From positions 372,001 to 436,000 of the forward strand of contig NZ_JACJOD010000031.1 of assembly GCF_014695385.1 (NCBI RefSeq): a stretch of 64,000 nt of DNA, written 5' to 3'. Below the pieces are notes generated by a model, which ran no database searches, was not told the DNA's origin, and saw nothing but the letters and a program-made list of their open reading frames with translations. The DNA comes from Trichocoleus sp. FACHB-46 (GTDB taxonomy: Bacteria > Cyanobacteriota > Cyanobacteriia > FACHB-46). This document shows positions 27,555 through 37,100 of this stretch, piece by piece (position 1 is the stretch's first letter; each line of letters starts with the position of its first letter). A program made the translations under genes and the position numbers.

Positions 27555-28460
27555 TCACTGAGAAACAGCGGTTTGCTTCTGTCTGGTCTGCACCTGCTCC
27601 ACAAATTGTTGAATCACTTGAAGATAGCGGCCCTCACCAATGGCAGCGACATCATTGTGTCCCGCATCCTCCACCAATAAAAGTTGCTTAGGTTCTGGCG
27701 CTGCCTGAAATAAAGTGCGGCTCATTTCTGCGGGGACTGTCAAATCCAAAGTACCGTGGATGAACAACACAGGTGTCTTCAGCGATCGCACCTTTTCCAA
27801 GGAGTTAAACTTCTGCGTCAACAACAGATCCGCTGGAAATAGACCAAATCCACCTCGAACATCGACCATCCGGCGCATGGAAGTAAAGCTACTTTCCACG
27901 ATCAGCCCAGCGACTTCAGGCTGCTTGATGGCTAAGTCAATCGCGATCGCCCCACCTAAGGAATGACCATAAAGAAAAATCTGTTCCGGTGGAATCTCCC
28001 GGACTTGAGTTAAATAGTTCCACGCAGCTTGTGTATCTGCATAAACCTGCGCTTCAGTAGGGAAACTGCCCTCACTGCGACCATATCCTCGGTAGTCAAA
28101 CACAAAGACAGATAGCCCTAGCTGATGAAACCGCTGGGATTGAGATACAGTGGCTCCCACATTCGCCCCATTGCCATGCACATACAAAATCACGCCTTGT
28201 TCTGGCTCTGTAGGGGGCATCCACCATCCATGTAAGCGCTCGGCTTTGCCTGTAGGAGTGGTGATGGGTATCCAGATATCTTGATAAACCAGATTGACAA
28301 CTGCGGGTGTGGTTTCGCTAACGGGAGCAGGAAAGAAGATAAACCGATTTTGCCGAAATAGCAGGAAGACACAAGCTGCTAAATAGGCGATCGCCAGCCC
28401 GCCTCCCAAGACCAGCAGTAACTTCAGCAAGAGTTTGAACAGCAAAACCAGCGTGGGCAT
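27555..28460 (-). CDS. Membrane-anchored alpha/beta hydrolase
   Basis: 301 residues from the ATG at 28460; a TTG 21 bp upstream is less likely. An N-terminal hydrophobic anchor (LLFKLLLKLLLVLGGGLAIA) precedes an alpha/beta hydrolase fold of the BEM46/YqiA-like type: oxyanion region YVHGNGANVG, DYRGYGRSEG, nucleophile elbow GHSLGG, acid in HGTLDLTVP and histidine in AGHND. It is likely a serine esterase or peptidase on the cytoplasmic membrane; the substrate is unknown. The upstream gene on the same strand is a small exported protein. Confidence 0.92.
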   Translation of the reverse strand: MPTLVLLFKLLLKLLLVLGGGLAIAYLAACVFLLFRQNRFIFFPAPVSETTPAVVNLVYQDIWIPITTPTGKAERLHGWWMPPTEPEQGVILYVHGNGANVGATVSQSQRFHQLGLSVFVFDYRGYGRSEGSFPTEAQVYADTQAAWNYLTQVREIPPEQIFLYGHSLGGAIAIDLAIKQPEVAGLIVESSFTSMRRMVDVRGGFGLFPADLLLTQKFNSLEKVRSLKTPVLFIHGTLDLTVPAEMSRTLFQAAPEPKQLLLVEDAGHNDVAAIGEGRYLQVIQQFVEQVQTRQKQTAVSQ

Positions 28461-28487
28461 AAGTTTCAATTCCAGAGCCAATGAATA

Positions 28488-28529
28488 GCGCTAGCCGTAA
28501 CTCCCGTTGAAGTTGTTACTGACTAGCGC
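28488..28529. other. Interrupted inverted repeat between two minus-strand genes
   Basis: GCGCTAG (28488-28494) pairs with CTAGCGC (28523-28529), and inside it GTAAC (28497-28501) pairs with GTTAC (28515-28519). In the transcript direction it lies after the small exported-protein gene and before the hydrolase. No U-tract follows, so it is either a weak terminator or a processing hairpin. Confidence 0.5.
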
Positions 28530-28565
28530 CATTCTCTGTATCACTTTAGCTAAGTGCCACTCCAG

Positions 28566-28802
28566 CTAAATAGAGCGCCGCTTGAACACATAGTAAGAGC
28601 CTGCTGCCGCGACTCCTAGTAACAAGCTGCTTCCTAGCGCCAGAGGCATTGTGGTGTCAGGACTCGCAACTGTACGAGTCACTGTTTCTTCAGCAGAGTG
28701 GATCGGATCATGATGAGCTTGAGCGCTCGGGGCGATCGCGTGAGCAGCACCCACTAAAGCTAGCGTCAGGGAGGAGAATTGCCAAAATAAGCCTAAGTTC
28801 AT
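28566..28802 (-). CDS. Small exported protein with C-terminal membrane anchor
   Basis: 78 residues from the ATG at 28802, preceded by AAGGCAGG; a further ATG at 28835 lacks such a site. A signal peptide (about 1-28, ending at APSAQAHHD) is followed by a short polar region and a C-terminal membrane helix (LGSSLLLGVAAAGSYYVF) ending in KRRSI. This layout resembles small sorting-anchor or PEP/LPXTG-like tails, but no sorting motif is obvious. Function unknown. Confidence 0.65.
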   Translation of the reverse strand: MNLGLFWQFSSLTLALVGAAHAIAPSAQAHHDPIHSAEETVTRTVASPDTTMPLALGSSLLLGVAAAGSYYVFKRRSI

Positions 28803-28909
28803 ACATCCTGCCTTAGAGTCTAGAAATTGCGTCATCCCTACAGGAAGACTGAAGGCATAATAACTAGACTCTCAATGTTCACTAATGGATCTTTAGAGAG
28901 AAAACAGAG

Positions 28910-30370
28910 TTAACCCATATAGGGCAATTGCTCGTGCCAAGGCGTAGATTGCTCATAGGCATAGGCAACCTGGAACAAGATATCTTCCCGCAGCACATTG
29001 CTGATCATCTGTAGACCAATGGGCATGCCTTTGTCATCAAAGCCACAGGGAACGCTCAAGCCTGGTAAGCCCGCTAAGTTCACCGGAATGGTCATCAAGT
29101 CAGACAGATACATGCTTAACGGATCAGCCGTTTTCTCACCTGCCTTAAATGCCGTAGAAGGGGCAGTGGGACAGACTAACAGATCCACTTGTTCAAAGGC
29201 TCGCTCGAAGTCTTGCTTGATCAAAGTCCGAACTTTTTGGGCCTTCAGGTAATAAGCGTCGTAGTATCCAGCAGACAAAGCATAGGTGCCAATCATGATC
29301 CGCCGCTTCACCTCAGAGCCAAACCCTTGAGCGCGGGTCTTGGTATACATCGCCAGGATGTTATCAGGGTCTTCCGAGCGGAAGCCATATTTCACGCCAT
29401 CATAGCGAGCCAAATTAGCCGAAGCTTCAGAGGGCGCAATGATGTAATAAGTCGGCAAACCGTAGCGGAAGCTAGGACAAGAAATTACTTGAATTTCCGC
29501 GCCCAAATCCTGAAGTTGTTGAATCGCTTTGGTGACTGCGGCTTCTACGACCGGATCAAGCCCTTCGCCAAAGGTTTCTTGAATTACCCCAATTTTGCGC
29601 CGACCTCTGGGTTTGAGATCAGGCTTGAGAAATTTCGAGTAGTCCGGGATTTCTACGTTAAGGCTGGTCGAGTCTTTGGCATCGTAGCCCGCGATCGCCT
29701 GCAACAACACTGCCGCATCTTCGACACTGCGACCAAACGGCCCAATTTGATCCAACGAAGAAGCATAAGCCACCAAACCATAGCGCGAAACCAAGCCATA
29801 AGTTGGCTTCAGACCCACCACACCGCAGAAGGAAGCGGGTTGCCGAATTGATCCGCCGGTGTCTGATCCCAAAGCGACTACGCACTCTCTAGCCGCAACC
29901 GCCGCCGCCGAGCCACCAGAGGAGCCACCAGGCACACGCTCTAGATCCCAAGGATTCGCGGTGACTTGATACGCTGAGTTCTCGGTGGAGCTACCCATCG
30001 CAAACTCGTCCAAGTTAGTTTTACCCACCATCACAGCTCCAGCGGCAGCTAGCTTCTGGGTCACTGTGGACTCGTAGGGCGGCACAAAGTTTTCTAAAAT
30101 TCGCGAACCGCAGGTCGTGGGAATACCCTGCGTACAGAGATTGTCCTTAATCCCTACAGGGATACCTGCTAACAGTCCGATTTCTTCCCCTGCCGCAATT
30201 TTGGCATCGACTTGCCGTGCTTGCTCTAGCGCCCGATCTGCCGTGACGCACAGAAAGCTATGCAATTTCGGCTCTAGGGCTTGAATACGCTCTAGAGCTT
30301 CTTGGGTAATTTCCACAGCCGAGCGCTCTTTGCTGACAAGCTGTTGATGCAACTCGCGGATGGATGCCAT
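28910..30370 (-). CDS. gatA: Asp-tRNA(Asn)/Glu-tRNA(Gln) amidotransferase subunit A
   Basis: 486 residues from the ATG at 30370; the frame extends to a TTG at 30400. The amidase-signature Ser-cisSer-Lys triad is intact: Lys in [10 protein letters not shown], cis-Ser in [13 protein letters not shown], and the nucleophilic Ser in [12 protein letters not shown]. Together with GatB and GatC this subunit releases ammonia from glutamine to convert Glu-tRNA(Gln) into Gln-tRNA(Gln) in the cytoplasm. gatB and gatC are not in the window. It diverges from the hydrolase gene at 30495. Confidence 0.97.
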   Translation of the reverse strand: MASIRELHQQLVSKERSAVEITQEALERIQALEPKLHSFLCVTADRALEQARQVDAKIAAGEEIGLLAGIPVGIKDNLCTQGIPTTCGSRILENFVPPYESTVTQKLAAAGAVMVGKTNLDEFAMGSSTENSAYQVTANPWDLERVPGGSSGGSAAAVAARECVVALGSDTGGSIRQPASFCGVVGLKPTYGLVSRYGLVAYASSLDQIGPFGRSVEDAAVLLQAIAGYDAKDSTSLNVEIPDYSKFLKPDLKPRGRRKIGVIQETFGEGLDPVVEAAVTKAIQQLQDLGAEIQVISCPSFRYGLPTYYIIAPSEASANLARYDGVKYGFRSEDPDNILAMYTKTRAQGFGSEVKRRIMIGTYALSAGYYDAYYLKAQKVRTLIKQDFERAFEQVDLLVCPTAPSTAFKAGEKTADPLSMYLSDLMTIPVNLAGLPGLSVPCGFDDKGMPIGLQMISNVLREDILFQVAYAYEQSTPWHEQLPYMG

Positions 30371-30494
30371 GCAGCGACCTCTTCCTGACTCAAAGTCCAA
30401 AACTTTAGTATACGTTTCTGCAAATACACCTTATCCGTTTAGGCGAATAAAGTTCTGGTCAGCCACTATAGAAATTGAGAAATTAAGGGTTAAG

Positions 30495-31358
30495 ATGCAA
30501 TCGCAAAATTCGAGTTTCGATCGCGCTGCTCAAGCTGCTCGTTTGCATGTGCAGAGCCAAGGGAAAGGGTTTCCCATTCTTTGTCTGCACGGCCATCCTG
30601 GGTCAGGCAGTAGTTTGTCAGTGTTTACCAATCATTTATCCCAGCGTTTCCAGACCATTGCGCCAGATTTACGGGGTTATGGCAACAGCCCTGCTCAGCA
30701 AGCATTTCAGATGGAAGATCATCTACTGGATTTAGAAGCGGTGCTCGATCGCTATCAAGTTTCGCGTTGCTTAGTTTTGGGTTGGTCGCTAGGTGGCATT
30801 TTGGCGATGGAACTGGCCCTAAAATTTCCCCAACGAGTCAGCGGCTTAATTTTAGTCGCGACAGCCGCTCGCCCACGCGGTAGCCATCCGCCCATCACTT
30901 GGCAGGACAATTTTTATACGGGGTTAGCATCGATGATCAATCGCCTTTCCCCGGGTTGGCAGTGGAATATTGAGGCATTTGGTAAGCGATCGCTCTACCG
31001 CTACCTGATTCAGCAGCACACCGCGATCGCCTACCAGTATTTAGCCGATGAGGCACTAATTGCCTACCTCCGCACCTCCCGAGAAGCCACCCAAGCTCTG
31101 ACAGTCGCTTTGAGAAAAGACTATAACCGCCTAGCGGATCTCGCTCAAATTACTTGTCCCAGCTTAGTCTTAGCGGGTGCCGAAGATCGCCACATCACGG
31201 CTCAATCTAGTTGGGAAACTGCTCAGCACCTCCAGAACAGTCAATGGCATTGCTACCCAAACACAGCTCACCTATTTCCTTGGGAGATCCCCGATCAAGT
31301 CGTAAAAGATATTGATCGGTGGCTAGCTCTCCATCCAGAAGTGATGAAATCAAATTAG
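30495..31358 (+). CDS. Alpha/beta hydrolase
   Basis: 287 residues from the ATG at 30495; the frame is open further upstream but without a family-like sequence. Motifs: oxyanion LHGHPGSGSS, DLRGYGNSP, nucleophile elbow GWSLGG, acid in AGAEDRHI and catalytic His in NTAHLFPWE. It is a soluble protein of the haloalkane dehalogenase/BioH-like branch, but the substrate is not predictable. It is divergent from gatA, with a 124-bp spacer. Confidence 0.88.
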   Translation: MQSQNSSFDRAAQAARLHVQSQGKGFPILCLHGHPGSGSSLSVFTNHLSQRFQTIAPDLRGYGNSPAQQAFQMEDHLLDLEAVLDRYQVSRCLVLGWSLGGILAMELALKFPQRVSGLILVATAARPRGSHPPITWQDNFYTGLASMINRLSPGWQWNIEAFGKRSLYRYLIQQHTAIAYQYLADEALIAYLRTSREATQALTVALRKDYNRLADLAQITCPSLVLAGAEDRHITAQSSWETAQHLQNSQWHCYPNTAHLFPWEIPDQVVKDIDRWLALHPEVMKSN

Positions 31359-31430
31359 GTTGGTTTTCTTAGCGAACCTCAAGGGTAGCCACAGGTTTAA
31401 AGGCAATTTTGAGCGTGACAACTCACACTA

Positions 31431-31715
31431 CTAAAATTGCCCACTAAGAATCCGAGACTTTCCCAGAGGCATTTTTACCTCCAAATCATCCGCGATTGTT
31501 AGGTCGGCAGGGGTTTTGCAGCGCTTTACTGTGACTCGAATCCCTTGAGCGCCTTCTTGCTCCAAATCCTCAACGTAACCAGATTTGGCAACTTGAGCTT
31601 CTTGAGAACTGAGGAATGGCCCAAAGTAGTAAGTACACCGAGGCCTATCAGTAACAATCTCAACCCAAAAAGCGAGCCCAAGAGTCTCGAGAAAACTGAC
31701 CAAAACTTCTTTCAT
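31431..31715 (-). CDS. DUF1816 domain protein
   Basis: 94 residues, ATG start. It is recognised as the cyanobacterial DUF1816 family from FWVEIVTDRPRCTYYFGPF, YVEDLEQEGAQGI and the VKRCKTPADLTI end. The function of the family is not established; it resembles small phycobilisome-linker-like (CpcD-fold) domains. It is downstream of rlmB on the same strand, 68 bp after its stop. Confidence 0.9.
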   Translation of the reverse strand: MKEVLVSFLETLGLAFWVEIVTDRPRCTYYFGPFLSSQEAQVAKSGYVEDLEQEGAQGIRVTVKRCKTPADLTIADDLEVKMPLGKSRILSGQF

Positions 31716-31783
31716 GATTCTTTTTCTGTGCCGATTACCAACGTTTTACGGGGTGCTACGCAGGCTTTTACTGTCGTTATTAT

Positions 31784-33361
31784 TCACACTTTGTTATACT
31801 CTGTTGCATTTCTTTTTTCAATTCCTTCTTTGTTAGGCATGTTGGCAAAATCAAAGGAGGTGCCATGCCGCTGTCGGTAAATTTCATAAAGTACCATTCC
31901 TGTGGCAACGGAAGCATTGAGGCTGGGAGTCTTGCCGCTTAACGGAATGGAGACTAAAACATCACAGCAGCGCTGTACCGTTAAGCTTAAACCTTCCCCT
32001 TCGGAACCAATGACCAGCACAATCGGGCCAGAAAACTTCACCGTGGGGACTGGCTCGCTCGCTCCCGCAGCAGTACCGTAAATCCAGAATCCGGCAGTCT
32101 TGAGTTCTTCTAAAGCGCGGGTCAGATTAACGACCCTAGAAACAGGAAATGTTTCTAAAGCCCCTGCGGCTACTTTCTTCACAACGGATGTAATCCCCGA
32201 AGCTCGTCGTTGTGGGATCACCAAGCCCTGGGCTCCTAACGCTTCAGCAGTCCGAATAATAGCTCCTAAGTTGTGGGGGTCGGTGATCCCATCCGCCACA
32301 ATGATTAAGGGCTGACTCGTTGCCGCTTGAGCTTGGGCAATCAAATCGCCCAAATCAGCATATTCATAGGGTGCAACCTGAGCAATCACACCTTGATGAT
32401 TTGCACCTGGTGCAATGTAGCTGAGGCGTTGCGGCTCCACTTCGTCAATGACAGTGCCATTGGCTCTGGCTTGCAGCAGCACGGTATGAAACCGGGGGTC
32501 GTAACGCAGTCGGGGAGTAATCCAGATCCGATTGAGCGGATGTTGGTTTTCTAAGGCTGTTAGCACCGGATGACGACCATAGATCAAGTCGCTTTCTTCG
32601 GACTCGCCAGCAGGTTTGGTGGAAGTCTCGTCAAAACGGCGATCGCGGTTTTCCTGCCCTCGATCCCGTCCTTCACTCCGCCCCTCAAACTTGCGATCGC
32701 GACCTTCACTCCGCCCTTCAAAACTGCGACCCCGACCTTCTGAGCCACCGTGACCCTCAAAGCTGCGGTCACGACCCCCAAAGTTACGCTCCCGTCCTTC
32801 AGGACGACCGAAACTCCGATCGCGGCCTTCACTGCGGCCTTCAGAACTAGAACTGCGATCGCGCTCTCCAAAGCTACGGCCACGAGTCTCAGGGCTGCGT
32901 TCCCGCCCTTCCGAACCCCGGTCACGCGGCTCAAAACTGCGTTCACGGGGGCCAAAGTTACGCTCCCGCCCTTCGGGACGACCAGAATTGCGATCGCGCT
33001 CTCCAAAACTGCGATCGCGGCTCTCAGAGGTGCGTTCCCGCTTATCAAAGTTACGAGTGGGTTTATCTGAGCGCTGCCGAGGAGCCTGAAAGTCTCCTGT
33101 GTTTGCAGTAGGCCTGACTCTAGGCTCTCCGTCACCTGCCCCCCTCCGGTCGCTGCCTCGGTATTCTCCCCCTCTATAATCGGTTCCCTTCCCGGAGGGG
33201 CGCTCCTTAGCAGATTTTGTGCGCAGACGAGGACTTGAGCTGCGAGATGCATCCTTTGGGATGGGGCGGCCTTGGCGGTCTCCTGACTGACCTTGCGATT
33301 GAGACCCTTTGCCTTCAGCGGCTCTACCGCGGTCTTTAGAGTAATTCTTCTTGGCGGCCAT
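31784..33361 (-). CDS. rlmB: 23S rRNA 2'-O-methyltransferase (RlmB/TrmH family) with long Arg-rich repeat extension
   Basis: 525 residues, about twice the usual RlmB length. Residues 1-255 are a low-complexity extension of degenerate repeats built from Arg, Glu, Gly, Asp and Ser (units like [12 protein letters not shown] and EGRERNFG). The catalytic part starts near residue 257 ([13 protein letters not shown]) and has the SpoU knot motifs: [33 protein letters not shown] and [15 protein letters not shown]. The enzyme methylates the ribose of a guanosine in 23S rRNA. mrnC lies 88 bp upstream on the same strand, a pairing known from other bacteria and consistent with shared 23S maturation. Confidence 0.93.
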   Translation of the reverse strand: MAAKKNYSKDRGRAAEGKGSQSQGQSGDRQGRPIPKDASRSSSPRLRTKSAKERPSGKGTDYRGGEYRGSDRRGAGDGEPRVRPTANTGDFQAPRQRSDKPTRNFDKRERTSESRDRSFGERDRNSGRPEGRERNFGPRERSFEPRDRGSEGRERSPETRGRSFGERDRSSSSEGRSEGRDRSFGRPEGRERNFGGRDRSFEGHGGSEGRGRSFEGRSEGRDRKFEGRSEGRDRGQENRDRRFDETSTKPAGESEESDLIYGRHPVLTALENQHPLNRIWITPRLRYDPRFHTVLLQARANGTVIDEVEPQRLSYIAPGANHQGVIAQVAPYEYADLGDLIAQAQAATSQPLIIVADGITDPHNLGAIIRTAEALGAQGLVIPQRRASGITSVVKKVAAGALETFPVSRVVNLTRALEELKTAGFWIYGTAAGASEPVPTVKFSGPIVLVIGSEGEGLSLTVQRCCDVLVSIPLSGKTPSLNASVATGMVLYEIYRQRHGTSFDFANMPNKEGIEKRNATEYNKV

Positions 33362-33449
33362 ATTATTCTCTCAATAATTCGAAAAATTTATATCCCGGAG
33401 CCTTCAAGTCCCCACTGGTCTGAGGCTCATTATGTTGACCAGGAGGTAG

Positions 33450-33923
33450 CTACTCCTCTAGCGTTGGGTCTAGTTTCAGTTGGGCCAATAAGTAAGCCAA
33501 ACGCTGGGGATTGGTTAGGTATAGATAGCCCATTAAAGCTTCTAGACTAGTCGCCTGCTGATAGATTTCTGGATTCACTCGCTTAGAGCGGCTAGAAGCG
33601 GCGTTACGTCCTCGTCTCAGAATTTCCAACTCTTCGCCGGTCAACAAAGACTCTAGCGATCGCAGATGGTGAGCCTGGCTTTCAGCTCTGACTTGCGCCA
33701 CAACTTGCTGATGATAGCTTTGCAGTCGCTTGGGAGGAAGCAGGTACTGGGAGCGGATATACAATTCATAAACTGCATCTCCCAAGTAAGCCAACGCACC
33801 AGGTGAAATCGTCTGCAACTGAGCCGTGGGCAGAGTGATAGTGGGCAGAAAATTAGCTGGGCTAGCCAGGTCTTGAGCTGCCTGTGTATCCGAAATTTCT
33901 AAGCAATCTTCTTCTGCTTTCAC
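33450..33923 (-). CDS. mrnC: Mini-ribonuclease III (23S rRNA maturation)
   Basis: 157 residues from a GTG at 33923. The RNase III-like catalytic core without a dsRNA-binding domain is visible: LAYLGDAVYELYIRSQYL, then LTGEELEILRRGRNA and MGYLYLTN near the end. Mini-III trims the ends of 23S rRNA precursors. It is the first gene of an apparent operon with rlmB. GTG is preferred because no ATG lies upstream in frame and the protein has the expected family length. Confidence 0.93.
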   Translation of the reverse strand: MKAEEDCLEISDTQAAQDLASPANFLPTITLPTAQLQTISPGALAYLGDAVYELYIRSQYLLPPKRLQSYHQQVVAQVRAESQAHHLRSLESLLTGEELEILRRGRNAASSRSKRVNPEIYQQATSLEALMGYLYLTNPQRLAYLLAQLKLDPTLEE

Positions 33924-34024
33924 AGACAGCTCTTACCTTGTCAGCTAGATCCCACAGAACCGTTATTTTCCATCATAGGTCAGTCGATTAATTCGCTACA
34001 GTCTTGCCATTTTTGCAGAATGAC

Positions 34025-34052
34025 AAGCTATCCAGTTAAGCCTGGATAGCTT
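34025..34052. terminator. Hairpin terminator after the STAS gene, 11-bp perfect stem
   Basis: AAGCTATCCAG (34025-34035) and CTGGATAGCTT (34042-34052) pair perfectly with a 6-nt loop, 22 bp after the stop of the minus-strand STAS gene. The U-tract on the minus strand is weak, so the strength is uncertain. Confidence 0.7.
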
Positions 34053-34074
34053 GATGGCGCGACTTTTGCATGAG

Positions 34075-34443
34075 TCAAGCTGACTTGACGTTCTCTAAGG
34101 CCACATCGACTGAAGTTTGCAGAGCTAAGAATTGCTCTAAACGAACTAGCTTCACAGTTTGGGTCACTCGAGGATTAGTGACAATCTGCAAGGTTCCCTC
34201 AGCGGCTTGCGCCTTTTTGGCTAGCTGCACCAGCGCACCCAGTCCAGAACTATCAACAAAGTCGATATGGGAAAGATCCAAAATGACATGCTTGGGGCCT
34301 TCTTCGACGCATTTTGTGAGCACCTTACGAAAGGTAGGTTCAGAAAATGCATCTAACAGACCCGTCAGACGGAAGAGTTGGCAATTATCTCTGACTTCGC
34401 GTGTGCCTCTAAGGCTAACGGTCAGGGTGAGTGGCTCAGGAAT
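34075..34443 (-). CDS. STAS-domain (anti-sigma factor antagonist-like) protein with a likely ATT start
   Basis: 122 residues if it starts at ATT (34441-34443). A GTG at 34323 would give only 82 residues and remove the first strands and helix of the STAS fold. The upstream frame encodes LTVSLRGTREV and CQLFRLTGLLDAFSE, which complete the domain, and it is closed by a TAG just before the AGGAGGG at 34448-34454. The phosphorylatable serine region is HIDFVDSSGLGALVQ. Such proteins bind anti-sigma factors or act in partner-switching signalling. Solitary gene between carA and mrnC on the same strand. The family is certain; the start is inference from the ribosome-binding site. Confidence 0.88.
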   Translation of the reverse strand: MPEPLTLTVSLRGTREVRDNCQLFRLTGLLDAFSEPTFRKVLTKCVEEGPKHVILDLSHIDFVDSSGLGALVQLAKKAQAAEGTLQIVTNPRVTQTVKLVRLEQFLALQTSVDVALENVKSA

Positions 34444-34447
34444 AAAT

Positions 34448-34454
34448 CCCTCCT
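34448..34454 (-). promoter_or_regulatory. Strong ribosome-binding site that supports the ATT start
   Basis: On the minus strand AGGAGGG is followed by ATTT and then ATT, leaving 4-5 nt of spacing. No ATG, GTG or TTG in this frame lies between it and the GTG 120 bp downstream. Confidence 0.75.
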
Positions 34455-34574
34455 AACAAAAAATGTCCATAATTCGAGGCTCCAGTATACACTTTAGCCA
34501 GTTTTCAGGACAACTCATGCCAGTATAATCCTTAGCTCCATGCCTGTAACCTCAAGTTTGCAACTTTAAGTTTT

Positions 34575-35768
34575 TTAGGACGTTGCTTCGGTGGCGACGG
34601 CTGTAGGGCGATCGCCATTAGTTTTGGCAGCTCGCATGGCCTGTACAAAGTTTTCAAACAAATAATCTGCGTCATGCGGCCCAGGGCTGGCTTCCGGGTG
34701 ATATTGCACTGAGAACAAAGGCAGGGATTTGTGCCGCAAGCCTGCTACCGTGCGATCGTTGAGGTTGAGGTGGGTGATCTCCACATCTGCATCAGGCAGG
34801 GATTCTGGCGCGATCGCGAAGCCATGATTTTGGCTGGTGATCTCAATTCGCTGCTTTAATCCAGCAGGTTGATTGAGTCCTCGATGACCAAACTTGAGCT
34901 TGAAGGTTTCTGCCCCCAACGACAACCCTAAAATCTGGTGGCCCATACAAATGCCGAAGATGGGTTTTTGGCTGGTCAAGAGTGCCTTGGTCGTGGCAAT
35001 ACCTTCGGTTACTGCCGCCGGGTCACCGGGTCCATTCGAGAGAAAAATCCCGTCTGGATTGTATTTCATGATTTCGTCTGGAGGCGTGTCGGCTGGAACC
35101 ACAAGGACGCGGCAACCGTAACTAGCCAAACGACGCAAAATATTGCGCTTAATCCCAAAGTCCAGCGCCACCACGGTTAACAAATTAGAGCCGCTCTCAT
35201 CGTTCTGAGCGGTGGGGCTGAACTCCCACACGGAATCGGTGGGGTCAGACCATTCGTAAATCGTTGAGGTCGTTACTTCCTGGACTAAGTTGAGACCAGC
35301 CATACTGGGTGCATTTTGCACCTGCTCCAGCAGTTCTGTGGGATCAAGAATTTCGGTCGAGATTGCCCCATTCATGGCTCCAGCAGAGCGAAGCTTACGC
35401 GTCAGGGCGCGGGTATCAATGCCGTAAATGCCTGGAATGTTGTGTTGCTTCAGGTAGTCCGATAAAGATTGGGTCGATCGCCAATTGCTAGGACGTGGGC
35501 AAATATTGCGAGCGATCGCCCCTCGTACCTGAGGCCGTGCAGATTCATCATCTTCAGGGTTTACGCCAGTATTTCCCAACTCAGGATAAGTGAAGGTAAC
35601 AATTTGACCGCAATAGCTGGGATCAGTCAAAACCTCCTGATAACCCGTCATTCCTGTGTTGAACACAACTTCGCCAATGGTGGTCCCAGGCGCACCAAAA
35701 GACCACCCCCGGTAAACTGAACCATCCGCAAGAACTAAAAGAGCAGGTTGAGGGGCAGAAAGAGCCAT
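34575..35768 (-). CDS. carA: Carbamoyl-phosphate synthase small (glutaminase) subunit
   Basis: 397 residues, ATG start. The N-terminal CPSase small-chain domain has [18 protein letters not shown] and [14 protein letters not shown]. The C-terminal class I glutamine amidotransferase has its nucleophile in [15 protein letters not shown] and the His/Glu pair in [13 protein letters not shown]. It supplies ammonia from glutamine to CarB for arginine and pyrimidine synthesis. carB is not in the window, so the two genes are not adjacent here. Confidence 0.98.
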   Translation of the reverse strand: MALSAPQPALLVLADGSVYRGWSFGAPGTTIGEVVFNTGMTGYQEVLTDPSYCGQIVTFTYPELGNTGVNPEDDESARPQVRGAIARNICPRPSNWRSTQSLSDYLKQHNIPGIYGIDTRALTRKLRSAGAMNGAISTEILDPTELLEQVQNAPSMAGLNLVQEVTTSTIYEWSDPTDSVWEFSPTAQNDESGSNLLTVVALDFGIKRNILRRLASYGCRVLVVPADTPPDEIMKYNPDGIFLSNGPGDPAAVTEGIATTKALLTSQKPIFGICMGHQILGLSLGAETFKLKFGHRGLNQPAGLKQRIEITSQNHGFAIAPESLPDADVEITHLNLNDRTVAGLRHKSLPLFSVQYHPEASPGPHDADYLFENFVQAMRAAKTNGDRPTAVATEATS

Positions 35769-35895
35769 AGAAGTCTAGATAGGAGGACCTTGGAAACTGA
35801 TATTTGAAAACTACTTGCCGGACGCTATTATCCCATGCCCAATTGTAAGTGTCGTATCGAAAACTGCCGAATCCGGCTGGCCCAGTAGGAGCACA

Positions 35896-36861
35896 TTAGG
35901 GCGAACTTGTCTCTGCTGGAACGAGCACTTTCAGAGCCTGGTGTACAACTTGGAATGTCACAGGCAACTCACCAATTTGATGCCCATCAATATGAAAAGG
36001 CAGCTTGGTAGGTGAACTAAGACGCACCTTTGCCACTTGGTAAGTTTCAATTTTGGGGTTGTAGTGGTACTGACCTCGACTAATAGACCAAAAATGACGC
36101 ACTAGTTCCCATTTGCTGAACTTGCGATAAACGCTGACAGTCAGCAGCCCATCATCCATCAGTGCATCAGGAGCCACCGTAAATCCGGTTCCATAATAGG
36201 GACCATTGGCAATCACAACTAGCAGAGCTTGGAGCTGAAATTCGCTGCGAGTTGCGAGTTGACGGCGCAAAAATCGTTGACGCAGGGAGGTGCGTGTCGT
36301 CGCGTTTGCCAAGGGACGATCTAACTCAATTTTCAAGCGCTGAGGTTGATAACTGATGGCTAAGCGGACAGCTTGCAGCGTTCGTCCCCATTGCCCATCT
36401 TTCACTTCTTCCCCTAAAGGAAAGAGAGCTGCATCTAGCCCTACCCCAGCGGCCTCAAAAAAGTAGTGCTCAGCGTCGTTGTTGGCTTGTCCAACATCAA
36501 TACTTTTGATTTGCCCTTGGGCGATCACTTGACAGGCTTGAGCCAGATCGGTCGGTATGCTGAGGCTACGAGCAATGTTGTTATAGGTGCCAATGGGAAC
36601 AATGCCCAGCGGAATTGGAGCGTGAATCAGCCCTTTTGCGACTTCACTGACCGTGCCATCTCCACCCCCCACAATCACCATGTCATATCCTTCTTCTACG
36701 GCTCGTTGGGCCAGCAGCGCCGGAGATTCATCTGGCTTGGTAAATGCGAGATCAGCTCGAATATCTTCTGTCTCCAAGGCAGCAATGATATCGGGCAGCT
36801 TCATGGGGTTAGGCTCATCCGTACCGGAAACCGGATTCATGATCAAACTTGCACGCTTCAC
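35896..36861 (-). CDS. Diacylglycerol kinase-family lipid kinase (copy 1)
   Basis: 321 residues from a GTG at 36861. The DAGK catalytic signature is VGGGDGTVSEVAKGLI, followed by PLGIVPIGTYNNIARSL and IPTDLAQACQVIAQG. It belongs to the YegS/BmrU-like group, which phosphorylates lipids such as diacylglycerol at the membrane. A second member of the group, on the other strand at 42950, shares the DLAQACQ block, so the two are paralogues. The physiological substrate is unknown. Confidence 0.92.
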   Translation of the reverse strand: MKRASLIMNPVSGTDEPNPMKLPDIIAALETEDIRADLAFTKPDESPALLAQRAVEEGYDMVIVGGGDGTVSEVAKGLIHAPIPLGIVPIGTYNNIARSLSIPTDLAQACQVIAQGQIKSIDVGQANNDAEHYFFEAAGVGLDAALFPLGEEVKDGQWGRTLQAVRLAISYQPQRLKIELDRPLANATTRTSLRQRFLRRQLATRSEFQLQALLVVIANGPYYGTGFTVAPDALMDDGLLTVSVYRKFSKWELVRHFWSISRGQYHYNPKIETYQVAKVRLSSPTKLPFHIDGHQIGELPVTFQVVHQALKVLVPAETSSP

Positions 36862-37100
36862 TGGCTTGGCCCCACTTGGATGTTGTGAATCAATATCAAC
36901 TTATTCAGTGTCTAAACTAAACCTAGCTGATTCCAGCTTGGTGCCGCTCAATTGACTAAACAAGCCAACCGTCTTTTAAGCTGGCGATCGCCCTGTACGG
37001 AATCTCAGCTGGGGTCGGTGAGTTTAAAGTAGAAGAGTGAAAACTAAAAATATCTAGCTTGTAGACTTTAAACCATCCCACGGCAGTTGTTTGCCTTCCT

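Noticed and set aside
29189-29851. A 220-codon plus-strand frame
   Set aside because: It lies wholly inside gatA on the other strand, has no recognisable domain or ribosome-binding site, and is explained as a shadow of gatA codon use.
32584-33252. A long alternative frame and an opposite-strand frame in the rlmB extension
   Set aside because: The periodic Arg-rich repeats keep all frames open; only the frame joined to the SpoU catalytic domain makes sense.
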